A DNA stretch of 64,000 bases from Halogeometricum sp. S3BR5-2 (GCF_031624635.1 NZ_JAMQOQ010000002.1:930001-994000), one strand, 5' to 3'; numbered from the stretch's first letter, positions 36,925 to 46,130 are shown. Numbers and translations are program-made. Notes: generated by a model not told the origin, from the sequence alone.

Positions 36925-38997
36925 TCAGGTCAACTCTCGATAGAGGTCCCCCGACCAGTGGATGTCGCCGTCGTAGATGACGGGGATATCGGTACGGTCG
37001 AGGAAGTCCATGAGGTCCGACGCGTCGAGGTCCGTGCGGCGCGAGGTGCCCAAGAGGTGCGAGCGTTCGTCCTCGGGGAACGGCGGGGCGTAGATACCGC
37101 CCGCGACGCGCGGGGAGTTCGTGTCGTACTTCAGGCGGTAGGAGCCGTCGTCGTTCTCGTCGATGGTCGCCACCGCGGGCGCCGGGATGCCCGGTTCCGT
37201 GAGCACGTGCGTCCCGTCGCCGACGACGGTGTAGTCTTTCCCCATGATGATTCGGCGGCGGGCGAGCGCCAGCGCCCGTTCGAGGCTGAAGCCGTTGATA
37301 AGTAGGCGGACGAACGTCGTGCCGACGCGGGCGGCGTGGCCGTCGAGCACCTTGTCGAACGTCACCGCGCCCGCGACGCTGCCCTTCTCGACGAGTTCGA
37401 GCCCCTCGTAGTAGGAGCCGCAGGCGTTGAGGAAGAACGTCTCGACGTTCGACTCCTCGATGTTCTCGATTGCGAGGTTGCCGTCGACGCACCGGAGGCC
37501 GGACTCGTCGCAGTGGCCGATGTAGTGGACCAGGTCGTGGTGCGTCTCGAACACCTCGGCGAGTTCCGCGCGGGTGGTCCGCTTTTTCACCTCCACCTCG
37601 ATGTCGAGGCCGGCGGGACCGGACTCGTAAATCTCCGCCGCGTCGGTGTACTCGTCTATCATCCGCTTGTCGTTGAGGACGGCGACCACCGACAGCGACT
37701 GGGGGTCCTCGGGGTACCGCGAGCGGTGCTCGTACGCCTCCGGAATCGACTTGAACACGTCGATGGGGACGCCCTCGGCCAACCAGCCGTGGACGCGCCC
37801 CGCCCCGAGGACGGGTTTCACCGGATTCACGTCCGGGGCGTCGCCGGAGGCGGACCGGTTCCGGTCCCCGCCCTCCGGGTCGCCGGCGCGGTAGAAGTCG
37901 TCCAGCGACCGCGAGAGGCGCTCGTCGGTCCCGAGCGGTTTCGCCTCCGGGAGGAACACGTTCGGCACGTTCGGCAGCAGGTACGGGAGCGTCCGGACGT
38001 GGTCGTACGTCGGCGAGACGTACATCGACAGGTGCCAGTCGGGCAGTCGGTTCGACACCGCCTCGAACGGCGCGTCGAGGTAGGCCTCCAGTCGGGTGCC
38101 GGCGTCCGCGCGGTACAGCGACTCGGCGTCGAGGTCCACCTCCGACAGGAGGTCGGTCTCGGCCACGTCCCGGCCGTTCGGTCCCGCGCCGCGGACGAGA
38201 CAGTCGAAGAGGAACGCCCGACGGAGGATGCGCGCTACCTCCGCTTGGTAGCCGGGATTCGGGTCGAACTCGCGTTCGAGGTTCGCCGTCCGGAGCGTCG
38301 GCCACGCGTCCTCGTCGTCGGCGATTCGCACGTCGGCGCCGAGATAGTGGACGAGCGACGACGCCGGGACGAGGTAGTCGAGACTGGGCGGCAGTTCGAG
38401 CACGACCGAGGCGTCCGGGCGCCGAGCGACGACGCTGTCCGGAATCGAGAACTGCTCGCCGTACTCGATGCGCGGCGGGGGCGCCCGCATCTCGGGGAGC
38501 GACCGGTCGGGCGTCGCCGTCAGGTGGCCGGCCGGCATCACCGACAGTGCCGTCGCCACTCCCTCCGGCGACCGGGGGACGGTGACCGTCTCCGGCCGCT
38601 CGGAGCGGTCGCCGACGCCGACGGTGACGGCCCGTCGCTCCGGGAACGAGAGGACGGGCGCGCCGCCGGCGTCGGTCAGCGTCGCGGCGCCGTCGAAGCG
38701 GACGAAGACGACGGCCGCCCCCTCGACGCGGAGGAGGTGGGGGGCGTCCGGAAGCTGTACGGTCCCCTCCGCGGGTGCCGTCGGCTCCTGCTCCGCCTCC
38801 GAGTCGACGCGCTGGAGTCGGAGCAGCCCCGGCGGGAGTCTGAGTGCGGTCGCCTCGCCGCCGGCCGCGTCGACCGCGGCGCGCGGGAGGTCGTGCTGCG
38901 GGTCGCTCGCCGCCCACCCCTCGGCGGCGACGACCGCAGAAGCGGTGCCGGGACCCACCGCTTGGACCCCGGCGTCGGTCGCCTTCACCTTGACCAT
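36925..38997 (-). CDS. CHAT domain (caspase-like) protein
   Basis: A 690-residue protein whose C-terminal part (about 435-590) is a CHAT peptidase domain: the catalytic histidine His495 is in LVHYIGHCDESG and the cysteine Cys526 in FFLNACGSYY, with a following segment SVAGAVTFDKVLDGHAARVG typical of the fold. The first 180 residues are an uncharacterised beta-rich domain; residues 180-430 contain IEYGEQFSIPDS and YLVPASSLVHYLGADV, probably a second pseudo-protease-like or regulatory part. No TPRs or membrane segment. The frame is open far upstream through glyA in the opposite sense; the ATG at 38997 follows a TATA-like CATAAAC. The gene diverges from glyA. Confidence 0.82.
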   Translation of the reverse strand: MVKVKATDAGVQAVGPGTASAVVAAEGWAASDPQHDLPRAAVDAAGGEATALRLPPGLLRLQRVDSEAEQEPTAPAEGTVQLPDAPHLLRVEGAAVVFVRFDGAATLTDAGGAPVLSFPERRAVTVGVGDRSERPETVTVPRSPEGVATALSVMPAGHLTATPDRSLPEMRAPPPRIEYGEQFSIPDSVVARRPDASVVLELPPSLDYLVPASSLVHYLGADVRIADDEDAWPTLRTANLEREFDPNPGYQAEVARILRRAFLFDCLVRGAGPNGRDVAETDLLSEVDLDAESLYRADAGTRLEAYLDAPFEAVSNRLPDWHLSMYVSPTYDHVRTLPYLLPNVPNVFLPEAKPLGTDERLSRSLDDFYRAGDPEGGDRNRSASGDAPDVNPVKPVLGAGRVHGWLAEGVPIDVFKSIPEAYEHRSRYPEDPQSLSVVAVLNDKRMIDEYTDAAEIYESGPAGLDIEVEVKKRTTRAELAEVFETHHDLVHYIGHCDESGLRCVDGNLAIENIEESNVETFFLNACGSYYEGLELVEKGSVAGAVTFDKVLDGHAARVGTTFVRLLINGFSLERALALARRRIIMGKDYTVVGDGTHVLTEPGIPAPAVATIDENDDGSYRLKYDTNSPRVAGGIYAPPFPEDERSHLLGTSRRTDLDASDLMDFLDRTDIPVIYDGDIHWSGDLYRELT

Positions 38998-39192
38998 CAG
39001 GTACACTCGAAAGCGGGGTTTGACAGGTTTATGTCTATCGCCGAAATGGGCCGAGTGAGCGGCTGAGACGCCTCTACTACGACTTGAATGTTGTGGCCGA
39101 ATTCGCGAGCGTACGCACGAGCGTGCACAGAGACGGCGGCCGAGACTGCCAAGGTGGACACATTTATTGGGAGCACGGACGCCGGTTGGAAC

Positions 39193-40440
39193 ATGGACCA
39201 CAGCCACGTCCGCGGCGTCGACCCCGCGGTCGCCGACGCGTTGGAGGGCGAAGCGGAACGACAGCGAAACACGCTGGCCATGATCGCCAGCGAGAACCAC
39301 GTGAGCGAAGCGGTGATGCAGGCGCAGGGGAGCGTCCTCACGAACAAGTACGCCGAGGGCTACCCCGGCTCTCGCTACTACGCGGGCTGTGAGTACGCCG
39401 ACGAGGTGGAGGAACTCGCCGTCGACCGCGCGAAGGAACTGTGGGGCGCAGAGCACGTCAACGTCCAACCGCACTCGGGCACGCAGGCCAACATGGGGGT
39501 CTACCTCGCGATGCTCGACCCCGGCGACAAGATACTCTCGCTCGAACTCAGCCACGGCGGCCACCTGAGCCACGGCCACCCGGCGAACTTCACGGGGCAG
39601 ACCTACGAAGTCGAGCAGTACCACGTCGACCCCGACACCGGCTACATCGACTACGACGCTCTCGCGGACCAGGCCGAGGAGTTCGAACCGGACATCATCG
39701 TCTCGGGCTACTCCGCGTACCCGCGCGTCGTCGAGTGGGAGACCATTCAGGACGTCGCCGACGACGTCGGTGCCTACCACCTCGCGGACATCGCCCACAT
39801 CACCGGACTCGTCGCCGCGGGCGTCCACCCCTCGCCGGTCGGCGTCGCCGACTTCGTGACGGGGTCGACGCACAAGACCATCCGCGCGGGTCGCGGCGGC
39901 ATCATCATGACCACGGAGGAGCACGCCGACGCCGTCGACAAGGCCGTCTTCCCCGGCGCGCAGGGCGGTCCCCTCATGCACAACATCGCCGGCAAGGCGG
40001 TCGGATTCAAGGAGGCCTTGGAGCCCGAGTTCGAGGAGTACGCCGAGCGCACCGTCGCGAACGCGCGGGCCCTCGCGGAGACGTTCGAGGACGAGGGCAT
40101 CGAAGTCGTCTCCGGCGGCACCGACAACCACCTCGTCCTCGCCGACCTGCGTCCCTCGCACCCCGACACGACGGGGAAGGACGTCGAGGCCGCCCTCGAA
40201 GAGGCGGGCATCGTCCTCAACGCCAACACCGTCCCCGGCGAGACGCGGTCGGCGTTCAACCCCAGCGGTATCCGCGCGGGCACGGCCGGTCTGACCACGC
40301 GCGCGTTCGACGAGGACGCCGTCCGCGAGGTGGGCGAACTCATTGCCCGCGTCGTCGACGACCACGACGACGAGGAGACGGTCGACGCCGTCTCCGACCG
40401 CGTGCGGGAACTCTGCGAGGAGCACCCCCTGTACCCCTGA
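39193..40440 (+). CDS. glyA: serine hydroxymethyltransferase
   Basis: PLP enzyme interconverting serine and glycine with transfer of a one-carbon unit to folate. The 415-residue protein has NTLAMIASENHVSE, the YAEGYPGSRYYAGC substrate loop and the PLP-lysine signature TGSTHKTIRAGRGG. A TATA-like CATTTATTG lies 24-34 bases before the ATG at 39193, supporting this start over the longer frame. With folD downstream it forms a one-carbon module. Confidence 0.97.
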   Translation: MDHSHVRGVDPAVADALEGEAERQRNTLAMIASENHVSEAVMQAQGSVLTNKYAEGYPGSRYYAGCEYADEVEELAVDRAKELWGAEHVNVQPHSGTQANMGVYLAMLDPGDKILSLELSHGGHLSHGHPANFTGQTYEVEQYHVDPDTGYIDYDALADQAEEFEPDIIVSGYSAYPRVVEWETIQDVADDVGAYHLADIAHITGLVAAGVHPSPVGVADFVTGSTHKTIRAGRGGIIMTTEEHADAVDKAVFPGAQGGPLMHNIAGKAVGFKEALEPEFEEYAERTVANARALAETFEDEGIEVVSGGTDNHLVLADLRPSHPDTTGKDVEAALEEAGIVLNANTVPGETRSAFNPSGIRAGTAGLTTRAFDEDAVREVGELIARVVDDHDDEETVDAVSDRVRELCEEHPLYP

Positions 40441-40466
40441 GGCGCCGAGCGCGACCCGCGGATTGT

Positions 40467-40515
40467 ATGCACGTGCATGGTTATCGAAGTCGCTTTTACC
40501 GACGGAGTATGCACG
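40467..40515 (+). promoter_or_regulatory. ATGCACGTGCAT palindrome and half site before folD
   Basis: A perfect 12-base palindrome ATGCACGTGCAT (40467-40478) and a repeated half site ATGCACG (40509-40515) flank the TATA-like CTTTTACC near 40493. Both lie in the short glyA-folD gap. Arrangement suggests a regulated folD promoter; no factor is known. Confidence 0.35.
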
Positions 40516-40556
40516 AATCCGCGTGATTGAAGTGCGGCGGCCGCGGCGGTTGAGAC

Positions 40557-41450
40557 ATGACGGAGATAATCGACGGCGACGCAGTCGCCGCCGAGGTGCG
40601 AACCGGTCTCGCCGACGCGATGGACGCCCTCGCCGACGCGGGCGCGACGCCCTGTCTCGCAACCGTCCTGATGAGTAACGACCCCGCCAGCGAGACGTAC
40701 GTCTCGATGAAACACTCGGACTGCGAGGAGGTGGGCATCGAGGCGCGTGACTACGAGATAGACCCCGAGGCGCCCGCCGACGAACTGTACGCCACCATCG
40801 ACGAACTGAACGCCGACCCGTCGGTCCACGGCATCCTCGTGCAGATGCCCCTCCCGGGCCACGTCGACGAGCGAGAGGTGCTCCGGCGCGTCGACCCCGC
40901 CAAGGACGTCGACGGCTTCCACCCCGAGAACGTGGGCCGCCTCGTCGCGGGACACCCCCGATACAAGCCCTGCACGCCCCACGGCATCCAGAAGCTCCTC
41001 GCCTCGGCGGACGTCGAGACGGAGGGGGCGGACGCCGTCGTCGTCGGCCGGTCGAACATCGTCGGCAAGCCGATGGCGAACCTCCTCCTGCAGAAGTCGG
41101 AGACGGGCAACGCGACGGTGACGGTGTGTCACTCCCGCACCGAGGACCTCGCGGCGAAGACGCGCGCCGCGGACATCGTCGTCGCCGCCGCGGGCGTCCC
41201 CGAGATGATAGACGGCGAGATGCTCTCGGAAGGCTGTACCGTCATCGACGTCGGTATCAACCGCGTCGAGGCGGACACCGAGAAGGGCTACGAACTCGTC
41301 GGCGACGTCGAGTACGAGTCGGCGAAGGAGAAGGCGGGCGCCATCACGCCCGTCCCCGGCGGCGTCGGGCCGATGACGCGCGCGATGCTGCTGTGGAACA
41401 CGGTGAAGGCGGCGGGCGACGCCGAGGGCGTCGCCGTCGACCTGCCGTAG
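40557..41450 (+). CDS. folD: methylenetetrahydrofolate dehydrogenase / methenyltetrahydrofolate cyclohydrolase
   Basis: Bifunctional folate enzyme producing formyl-THF from methylene-THF. In 297 residues the catalytic lysine lies in YVSMKHSDCEEVGI; conserved ILVQMPLPGHVDE, NVGRLVAGHPRYKPCTPHG and the NADP-binding VVGRSNIVGKPMANLL follow, ending PVPGGVGPMTRAML. Halophilic archaea using this FolD route with THF-type folate are known. Linked to glyA. Confidence 0.97.
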   Translation: MTEIIDGDAVAAEVRTGLADAMDALADAGATPCLATVLMSNDPASETYVSMKHSDCEEVGIEARDYEIDPEAPADELYATIDELNADPSVHGILVQMPLPGHVDEREVLRRVDPAKDVDGFHPENVGRLVAGHPRYKPCTPHGIQKLLASADVETEGADAVVVGRSNIVGKPMANLLLQKSETGNATVTVCHSRTEDLAAKTRAADIVVAAAGVPEMIDGEMLSEGCTVIDVGINRVEADTEKGYELVGDVEYESAKEKAGAITPVPGGVGPMTRAMLLWNTVKAAGDAEGVAVDLP

Positions 41451-41485
41451 CCGCGACTCCTCAGCTCCCGCCACGTCGCCGCCGT

Positions 41486-41719
41486 CTATCGGTGCGTACA
41501 GACGACCAGTCGCTCCTCCTCGCGCGCGACGCAGAACCGCGCGTTCTCGCCCACGTCGAAGGAGTGCGCCCCGCGTTCGGTGAGGAGGAGGCGGTCGAAG
41601 GCGTCGCCGCAGGCCGGACAGGGGACGCCCTCGCGGTTCTCGTACAGCGTCACGTCGCCGTCGTCGCGGAGCAGTTTCATCCGGTGGCGGGCGGCGTGTT
41701 GGTCGAATCGGTCGGCCAT
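41486..41719 (-). CDS. small zinc-ribbon protein, 77 aa
   Basis: 77 residues with CPACG near 34-38 plus late cysteines C63 and C74 (FCVAREEERLVVCTHR), a probable single zinc site. Basic N-terminus (DQHAARHRMKLLRD). This resembles conserved haloarchaeal zinc-ribbon families (DUF7385-like). Next to another ribbon protein on the same strand. Confidence 0.7.
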   Translation of the reverse strand: MADRFDQHAARHRMKLLRDDGDVTLYENREGVPCPACGDAFDRLLLTERGAHSFDVGENARFCVAREEERLVVCTHR

Positions 41720-41763
41720 CGGCGGTGAACGGGGGCCGGGAACGAAAGGCGTTGCCCTCCCCG

Positions 41764-42474
41764 CTACCCGAGGCGCGACAGTCGGTCCCGGGCGTTCGCC
41801 AGCGCCGACTCGTCGCCCTCCCGGGCGTAGGCGGCGAGTTCGCGGGCGGCGCGGACGAGCGCTTCCGAGTGCTCGACGGGCACGTCGCCCTGCAGGGCCT
41901 CGGCGCGCTTGAGGTGCTCGCCGAGCGTCGAGAGCGTCCGCCGGGCCTCGGGGCGCGACTCCCCCTCCAGCCACGTCGAGAAGTCGCGTCGGAAGGCGTT
42001 CAGCGACTCCGCGTAGGCGAGTCCGCGCGCGGCCGACATCGTTTCGGGGACCGCCTCGGGCGCCGGCCGGTCGCCGCGTTCGACGCCGTTCAGGAGCGAG
42101 AGCACGTACAGTTCCGTCGCCTCGTCGGGGTCGCGGCGGCGGCCGTACACGTCCATCGCGTGCAGCAGTTCGCGCGCCGCGAGGTAGGTGTCGTCGGGGT
42201 CGCGGAGTTCCCCGCCGCTGATGAACCCGCGCGCCCGGAGGTAGCTCCGCAGGTCGGTCTTCAGGTCGTCGGCGACGGCCGCTATCGACTCCGCCTCCGC
42301 CGCGGCGCGGTGCGCGGAGAGGTCGAGTTCCTCGGCGCTGTCGGTGTGGCGCGCTCGCCCGCCGACGCCGACGCTCCGCATGCTGCCGCAGGCCGGGCAG
42401 GCGACTTCGCCCGTGTCGTAGTACGACCACTCGTGCCCGCAGGACTTGCACCGCCGGCGACCCCGAATCTCCAT
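41764..42474 (-). CDS. TFIIB-type zinc-ribbon helical protein (DUF7117-like)
   Basis: A 236-residue protein. Residues 1-35 hold a zinc ribbon (CKSCGHEWSYYDTGEVACPACG); the rest is helical (DDLKTDLRSYLRARGFISGG; DTYLAARELLHAMDVYG). Conserved in haloarchaea, function unknown. ATG 42474 begins right before the ribbon. 44 bases separate its stop from the smaller ribbon gene's ATG, so the two are probably an operon. Confidence 0.75.
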   Translation of the reverse strand: MEIRGRRRCKSCGHEWSYYDTGEVACPACGSMRSVGVGGRARHTDSAEELDLSAHRAAAEAESIAAVADDLKTDLRSYLRARGFISGGELRDPDDTYLAARELLHAMDVYGRRRDPDEATELYVLSLLNGVERGDRPAPEAVPETMSAARGLAYAESLNAFRRDFSTWLEGESRPEARRTLSTLGEHLKRAEALQGDVPVEHSEALVRAARELAAYAREGDESALANARDRLSRLG

Positions 42475-42586
42475 GTGCGGACGTGCGCGGTCCCCGGACA
42501 AAAGCCCGACGCCGCGAGCGGCCGGGGGCGATGCTCGACCGCCTCCCCCGCATCAGGTTGATGGGTCCGACGGCCCTACCCGCTCT

Positions 42587-42733
42587 ATGCGCTCAGAGGA
42601 GGAGATCAGAGAGCAGTACGAGTTCCTCGCCGAGGAACTGGCGTCCGAAGAGATGCGCCACAGCGGTGTGAGGGAACTGTTCACACACTACAAGCGCGCC
42701 CTGGGGTGGGTTCTCGAGGAAGAGCACATGTGA
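42587..42733 (+). CDS. small conserved helical protein, 48 aa
   Basis: A 48-residue acidic helical protein beginning RSEEEIREQYEFLAEELASE and ending ALGWVLEEEHM. Strong genome-like codon bias and no low-complexity character. It resembles tiny conserved haloarchaeal proteins without known function. Divergent from the zinc-ribbon gene. Confidence 0.65.
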   Translation: MRSEEEIREQYEFLAEELASEEMRHSGVRELFTHYKRALGWVLEEEHM

Positions 42734-42775
42734 GCGGGTCAATCACGACAAGGGGCAATCCTCACGCGTGCCGAT

Positions 42776-42789
42776 ATCTTTAATACAGG
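42776..42789 (+). promoter_or_regulatory. TATA-like element before the candidate small RNA
   Basis: CTTTAATA at about 42778-42785 (plus strand) lies 24-30 bases before the start of two successive hairpins. It is not followed by any protein start, which is why a non-coding transcript is proposed. Confidence 0.4.
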
Positions 42790-42804
42790 CAAGTGAATAA
42801 GTAC

Positions 42805-42900
42805 AGGTGACGCTTCGCTTTGGAGGGCCGAAGCGTCAGCGGGGACCAATTCAGGGCGGCAAGCATCCACGCGATTTTCGCGTGGCTTGCTTCCTTTTCC
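42805..42900 (+). ncRNA. candidate small structured RNA with two hairpins
   Basis: Hairpin 1: GACGCTTCG pairs perfectly with CGAAGCGTC (42809-42817 and 42829-42837). Hairpin 2: GCAAG and CCACGCG pair with CGCGTGG and CTTGC (42859-42890) across a three-base bulge and a five-base AUUUU loop, followed by a T-rich run (TTCCTTTTCC). A TATA-like box lies at the correct distance upstream and there is no protein in either direction. Looks like a 90-base RNA ending in a terminator-like stem. It matches no RNA I can name. Confidence 0.45.
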
Positions 42901-43118
42901 GATACTCACGTTCCGGAGCGACTGCGTTCTCGACGCGGGTCGTCGCACGAACCCGAGAGCGACGGCGTCGACTTCCGAAATTCGGTACGAGTGGTACGAC
43001 CGCCGACAGAAACTGGCGGCCAGAACGGCCGGATTCACCGCGTACACGTGCGGTGCCGGTCGTTCCGCTCCGATATACTTATTCCAGCCAGACAATAAGG
43101 AACCAATCGAAAGTACCG

Positions 43119-43415
43119 ATGTACGACTTGACAGGATTTCAGCGTGACCTACTGTACGTCATCGCCGGCCTCGACGAACCGCACGGCCTCGCCATCAAAG
43201 AGGAACTCGAAGAGTACTACGAGAAGGAGATTCACCACGGTCGGCTCTATCCGAACCTCGACACCCTCGTCGAGAAAGGTCTCGTCGAGAAGGGACAGCG
43301 CGACCGGCGAACCAACTTCTACACGCTGACGCGCCGCGGCCGCCGGGAACTGAAGGCGCGCAAGGAGTGGGAGGCCAACTACGTCGACGTCGAGTACGGC
43401 GGCGCCCGCGTCTGA
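43119..43415 (+). CDS. PadR family transcriptional regulator
   Basis: A 98-residue PadR winged-helix protein (MYDLTGFQRDLLYVIAGLDE; LYPNLDTLVEKGLVEKG; RTNFYTLTRRGRRELKAR). Short form lacking the C-terminal dimerisation helix pair, as in many haloarchaeal members. A TATA-like box is 33-46 bases upstream. The longer open frame upstream runs through the hairpin region and was rejected. Target unknown. Confidence 0.9.
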   Translation: MYDLTGFQRDLLYVIAGLDEPHGLAIKEELEEYYEKEIHHGRLYPNLDTLVEKGLVEKGQRDRRTNFYTLTRRGRRELKARKEWEANYVDVEYGGARV

Positions 43416-43441
43416 GCGGAACTCTTCTCGAACGGTAGGTC

Positions 43442-44716
43442 TCAGGAGGGCGTCGACCCGTCTTCATTCACGGTCCCCGCACCCGAACCCGGCCCCGCGT
43501 CCGCGGAGGCCCCCGTCTCCCTCTCCGCGGCGGGGTCGCCCGTTCCTTCCGACTCGCCGCCGGACGACGCGTCCGTCGGTACCGGCGGTCCGGCGTCGCC
43601 GGCCTCCGTCTCCGTCTCCGCGGCGGGGTCGACGGCGTACGGTCGGATGGGCGACCCGACGACGAGTTCGGGCAGGACGTATCGCGCGAAGTTGGCGACG
43701 AGGACGAGTATCATCGGCGCGAAGAAGATGCCGTACCACCCGAACAGCAGGGGGCCGAACGTGTACGCGATCATCACCGCGCCGACGTGGAGGCTCCGTC
43801 CGGAGACGTACGGTCTGAGGACGAGGTCCGGAATCGTGTCCACGACGACGAACGAGATGGCGGCGAACGCGAAGACGAACCAGATGGCCGCCGGGTTCGT
43901 GAAGTACGCCACCGCGAGCAGGTAGGAGGCGACGGGGACGTAGACGAGTTTCATGCCGACAACGGGGATGAGACTCGCTACCCCGGCGAGGAGGCCGACG
44001 AGGGCGGCCGCCGGAATCGCCATCTCCGGCGGCGCCACCGCGTTCAGCGCGGAGTAGGCGATGACGCCGATGGTGCCCGTGAGGACGGCGTTGAGGATGT
44101 TCCCGAAGAAGATGTTCTGGAAGTCGCGGTCGACGGCCGTGAAGTACGCTTCCATCACGCCGCGGTCGTCCGCGAACTGCGTCCGGAACCAGCGGGCGAA
44201 GCGGTGGTCATCGCGCAGGAGGTAGAACGCCAGCGCGATCATGACGAACAGGTGGATGGCGCCGATGCCGAAGAACGCGAGCGTGTCGGCCGCCGACCCG
44301 AGCGACCGGAGTATCTGCGACACCTGCGCTTCGGTGATATCGGAGAGGTCGAACGCCAAGAGGGCGCTCAGGTCGGTGAAGCGGGCGAGTTGCTCGGTCG
44401 TGATGGGGTACCGCGAGAGGTCGAAGAAGCCGTCGCTCGTCAGTTTGGCCACCTCGCTGGCGACGATGGCGAACGCGTAGGCGACGAGGGCCAACGCCGG
44501 AAGCGCGAGAGCGAACAGGGCGATGGCGGCCGCGAGACTCGGCGGGCGGATGCGACGATTGAGGCGGCGGTAGATGGGGCGCGTCGAGTAGTAGATGAAG
44601 ATGCCGAAGACGAAGGTGCCGACGAACGAGTAGAAGACGAAGGCCAACGCCGCCGCGAGAACGGCGCCGACCGCCCACCACGCCAACCGGGCGCGGTTCA
44701 TATCGAGGAGGGACAT
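43442..44716 (-). CDS. AI-2E family transporter
   Basis: A 424-residue polytopic membrane protein of the AI-2E exporter-like (PerM/YdbI) family: about seven to eight membrane segments with the re-entrant-like stretch AIPAAALVGLLAGVASLIPVVG. Members export signalling molecules or exchange ions; one acts as a Na+/H+ antiporter. The C-terminal 75 residues are a disordered Glu/Ser/Gly/Pro tail. The frame extends upstream of 44716 without hydrophobic start and was trimmed. Confidence 0.85.
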   Translation of the reverse strand: MSLLDMNRARLAWWAVGAVLAAALAFVFYSFVGTFVFGIFIYYSTRPIYRRLNRRIRPPSLAAAIALFALALPALALVAYAFAIVASEVAKLTSDGFFDLSRYPITTEQLARFTDLSALLAFDLSDITEAQVSQILRSLGSAADTLAFFGIGAIHLFVMIALAFYLLRDDHRFARWFRTQFADDRGVMEAYFTAVDRDFQNIFFGNILNAVLTGTIGVIAYSALNAVAPPEMAIPAAALVGLLAGVASLIPVVGMKLVYVPVASYLLAVAYFTNPAAIWFVFAFAAISFVVVDTIPDLVLRPYVSGRSLHVGAVMIAYTFGPLLFGWYGIFFAPMILVLVANFARYVLPELVVGSPIRPYAVDPAAETETEAGDAGPPVPTDASSGGESEGTGDPAAERETGASADAGPGSGAGTVNEDGSTPS

Positions 44717-44819
44717 ATCTGAGAACGGACCCCCAGACGGCAAAAGTCTGTCGTGAATTCTAACGTGTTTCGGGGGAGCCACAACGGAATTAAGGACGTC
44801 GCTCCACGAACGAGCACCG

Positions 44820-46130
44820 ATGCCGTTCCCGGTCCTCTCGTCTCTCGCTCTGCAGTCCGGTGATCTGCTGTCCGCGCCGCTGTCGAACGACGTCGTCAGA
44901 CTCGTGCTGGCTGCGCTCCTCGGAATGTTCCTCGGGTTGGAGCGCGAGTGGTCCGAGAAGTCCGCGGGAATTCGGACGTTCAGCCTGACGAGCCTCGTCG
45001 GCGCGGTGTTCACCCTCCTCGCCGAGGAGTCCAACCTCGGCGTCTCCCTGCTCGCGCTGGGGGGTGCCCTCGTCATCGTGCAGGGCATCCTCCTCGCCGT
45101 CGACGGCCTCCTCAACGAGGGGACGGGCCTCTCTCTGACCACTTCGATGTCGCTCATGGCGGCCTACGGCGTCGGGGTTCTCGTCGCCCTCGGCTTCACC
45201 CTCCAGGGGGTCACCGTCGCCGTCGTCTCGTCGCTGTTGCTCGTCCTGAAGCGCGAACTCCACGGGCTGGCGGGGCGGTTAGACCGAGAGGAACTCCGCT
45301 CGATGACCGAGTTCGCCATCCTCGCGTTCGTCGCCTACCCCATCCTGCCGGCGGAGTCCTACACCGTCTACGGCGTCACCATCGACGACCCGCGGGTGGC
45401 GTGGCTCATGGTCGTCACCGTCGCCGGCATCGGCATGGTCAACTACGTCGTCGTCCAGCAGTACGGCGGCCGCGGCATCGCGGTCACGGGCTTCTTCGGC
45501 GGCCTCGCCTCCTCCTCGGCCGTCGTCGGGACGATGCTCGACCACGTCCGACAGCACCCCGACGCCTACCGCTACGGCGTCGCCGCCGTCCTCCTCGCCG
45601 ACGCGGCGATGGCCGTCCGCAACCTCGTCATCGCGCTGACGTTCACCGCGACGAACCGGGCGCTCGTCGGGGTGGCGCTCCCCCTCGGCTGTCTGATCGT
45701 CGGGAGCGTCGTCGCCGCCTGGTTCTCCGCCGACTGGAGCGAACGGGTTGACATCCCCTTGGAGAGCCCGTTCTCGCTGCGGAACGCGCTCACGTTCGGC
45801 GCCGTCTTCCTCGCCATCCTGGTGGTAGGAACCGTCGCGCAGAGCGAGTTGGGGACGCTCGGCCTCTACGTCAGTTCGTTCGTCTCGGGGTTCGTCTCCT
45901 CGGCGGGCGCGACGACGACGGCCATCCTGCTGTACCGCGGCGGGAGCATCGACTCGACGGCCGCCACGCTCGCCATCCTCCTCGCGACGGCGTCGAGCGT
46001 CGTCGTGAAGGTGCTGCTCTCGCTGGCCGGCCCCCGGCGGTTCGCCCGCGCGGTGGCGCTGTGGTCGGCGGCGCTCCTCGTCGGCGTCGGCGCCCTCACC
46101 GGCGCGTTCGTCGCCTTGGGCGTCCTATGA
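44820..46130 (+). CDS. MgtC/SapB and DUF4010 membrane protein
   Basis: A 436-residue membrane protein with about twelve segments. The N-terminal part is MgtC-like: LGMFLGLEREWSEKSAGIRT and FSLTSLVGAVFTLL. The C-terminal part is DUF4010 (GGLASSSAVVGTML; SSAGATTTAILLYRGGS). The role may concern Mg or small-solute homeostasis but is unproven. A TATA-like GAATTAAGG lies 24-32 bases upstream. Confidence 0.87.
   Translation: MPFPVLSSLALQSGDLLSAPLSNDVVRLVLAALLGMFLGLEREWSEKSAGIRTFSLTSLVGAVFTLLAEESNLGVSLLALGGALVIVQGILLAVDGLLNEGTGLSLTTSMSLMAAYGVGVLVALGFTLQGVTVAVVSSLLLVLKRELHGLAGRLDREELRSMTEFAILAFVAYPILPAESYTVYGVTIDDPRVAWLMVVTVAGIGMVNYVVVQQYGGRGIAVTGFFGGLASSSAVVGTMLDHVRQHPDAYRYGVAAVLLADAAMAVRNLVIALTFTATNRALVGVALPLGCLIVGSVVAAWFSADWSERVDIPLESPFSLRNALTFGAVFLAILVVGTVAQSELGTLGLYVSSFVSGFVSSAGATTTAILLYRGGSIDSTAATLAILLATASSVVVKVLLSLAGPRRFARAVALWSAALLVGVGALTGAFVALGVL

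Larger units (their letters stand above)
42734..43118. other. intergenic segment holding a candidate small RNA and the padR promoter
   Basis: About 385 bases. The first part holds the candidate RNA described at 42805-42900. The rest up to 43118 shows no gene; a TATA-like GATATACTTATTCC (43073-43086) probably serves the PadR gene at 43119. Confidence 0.5.

Noticed and set aside
38998..40662. N-terminal extension of the CHAT frame through glyA
   Set aside because: Antisense to glyA and of shadow composition; the TATA-like box before ATG 38997 supports the shorter gene.
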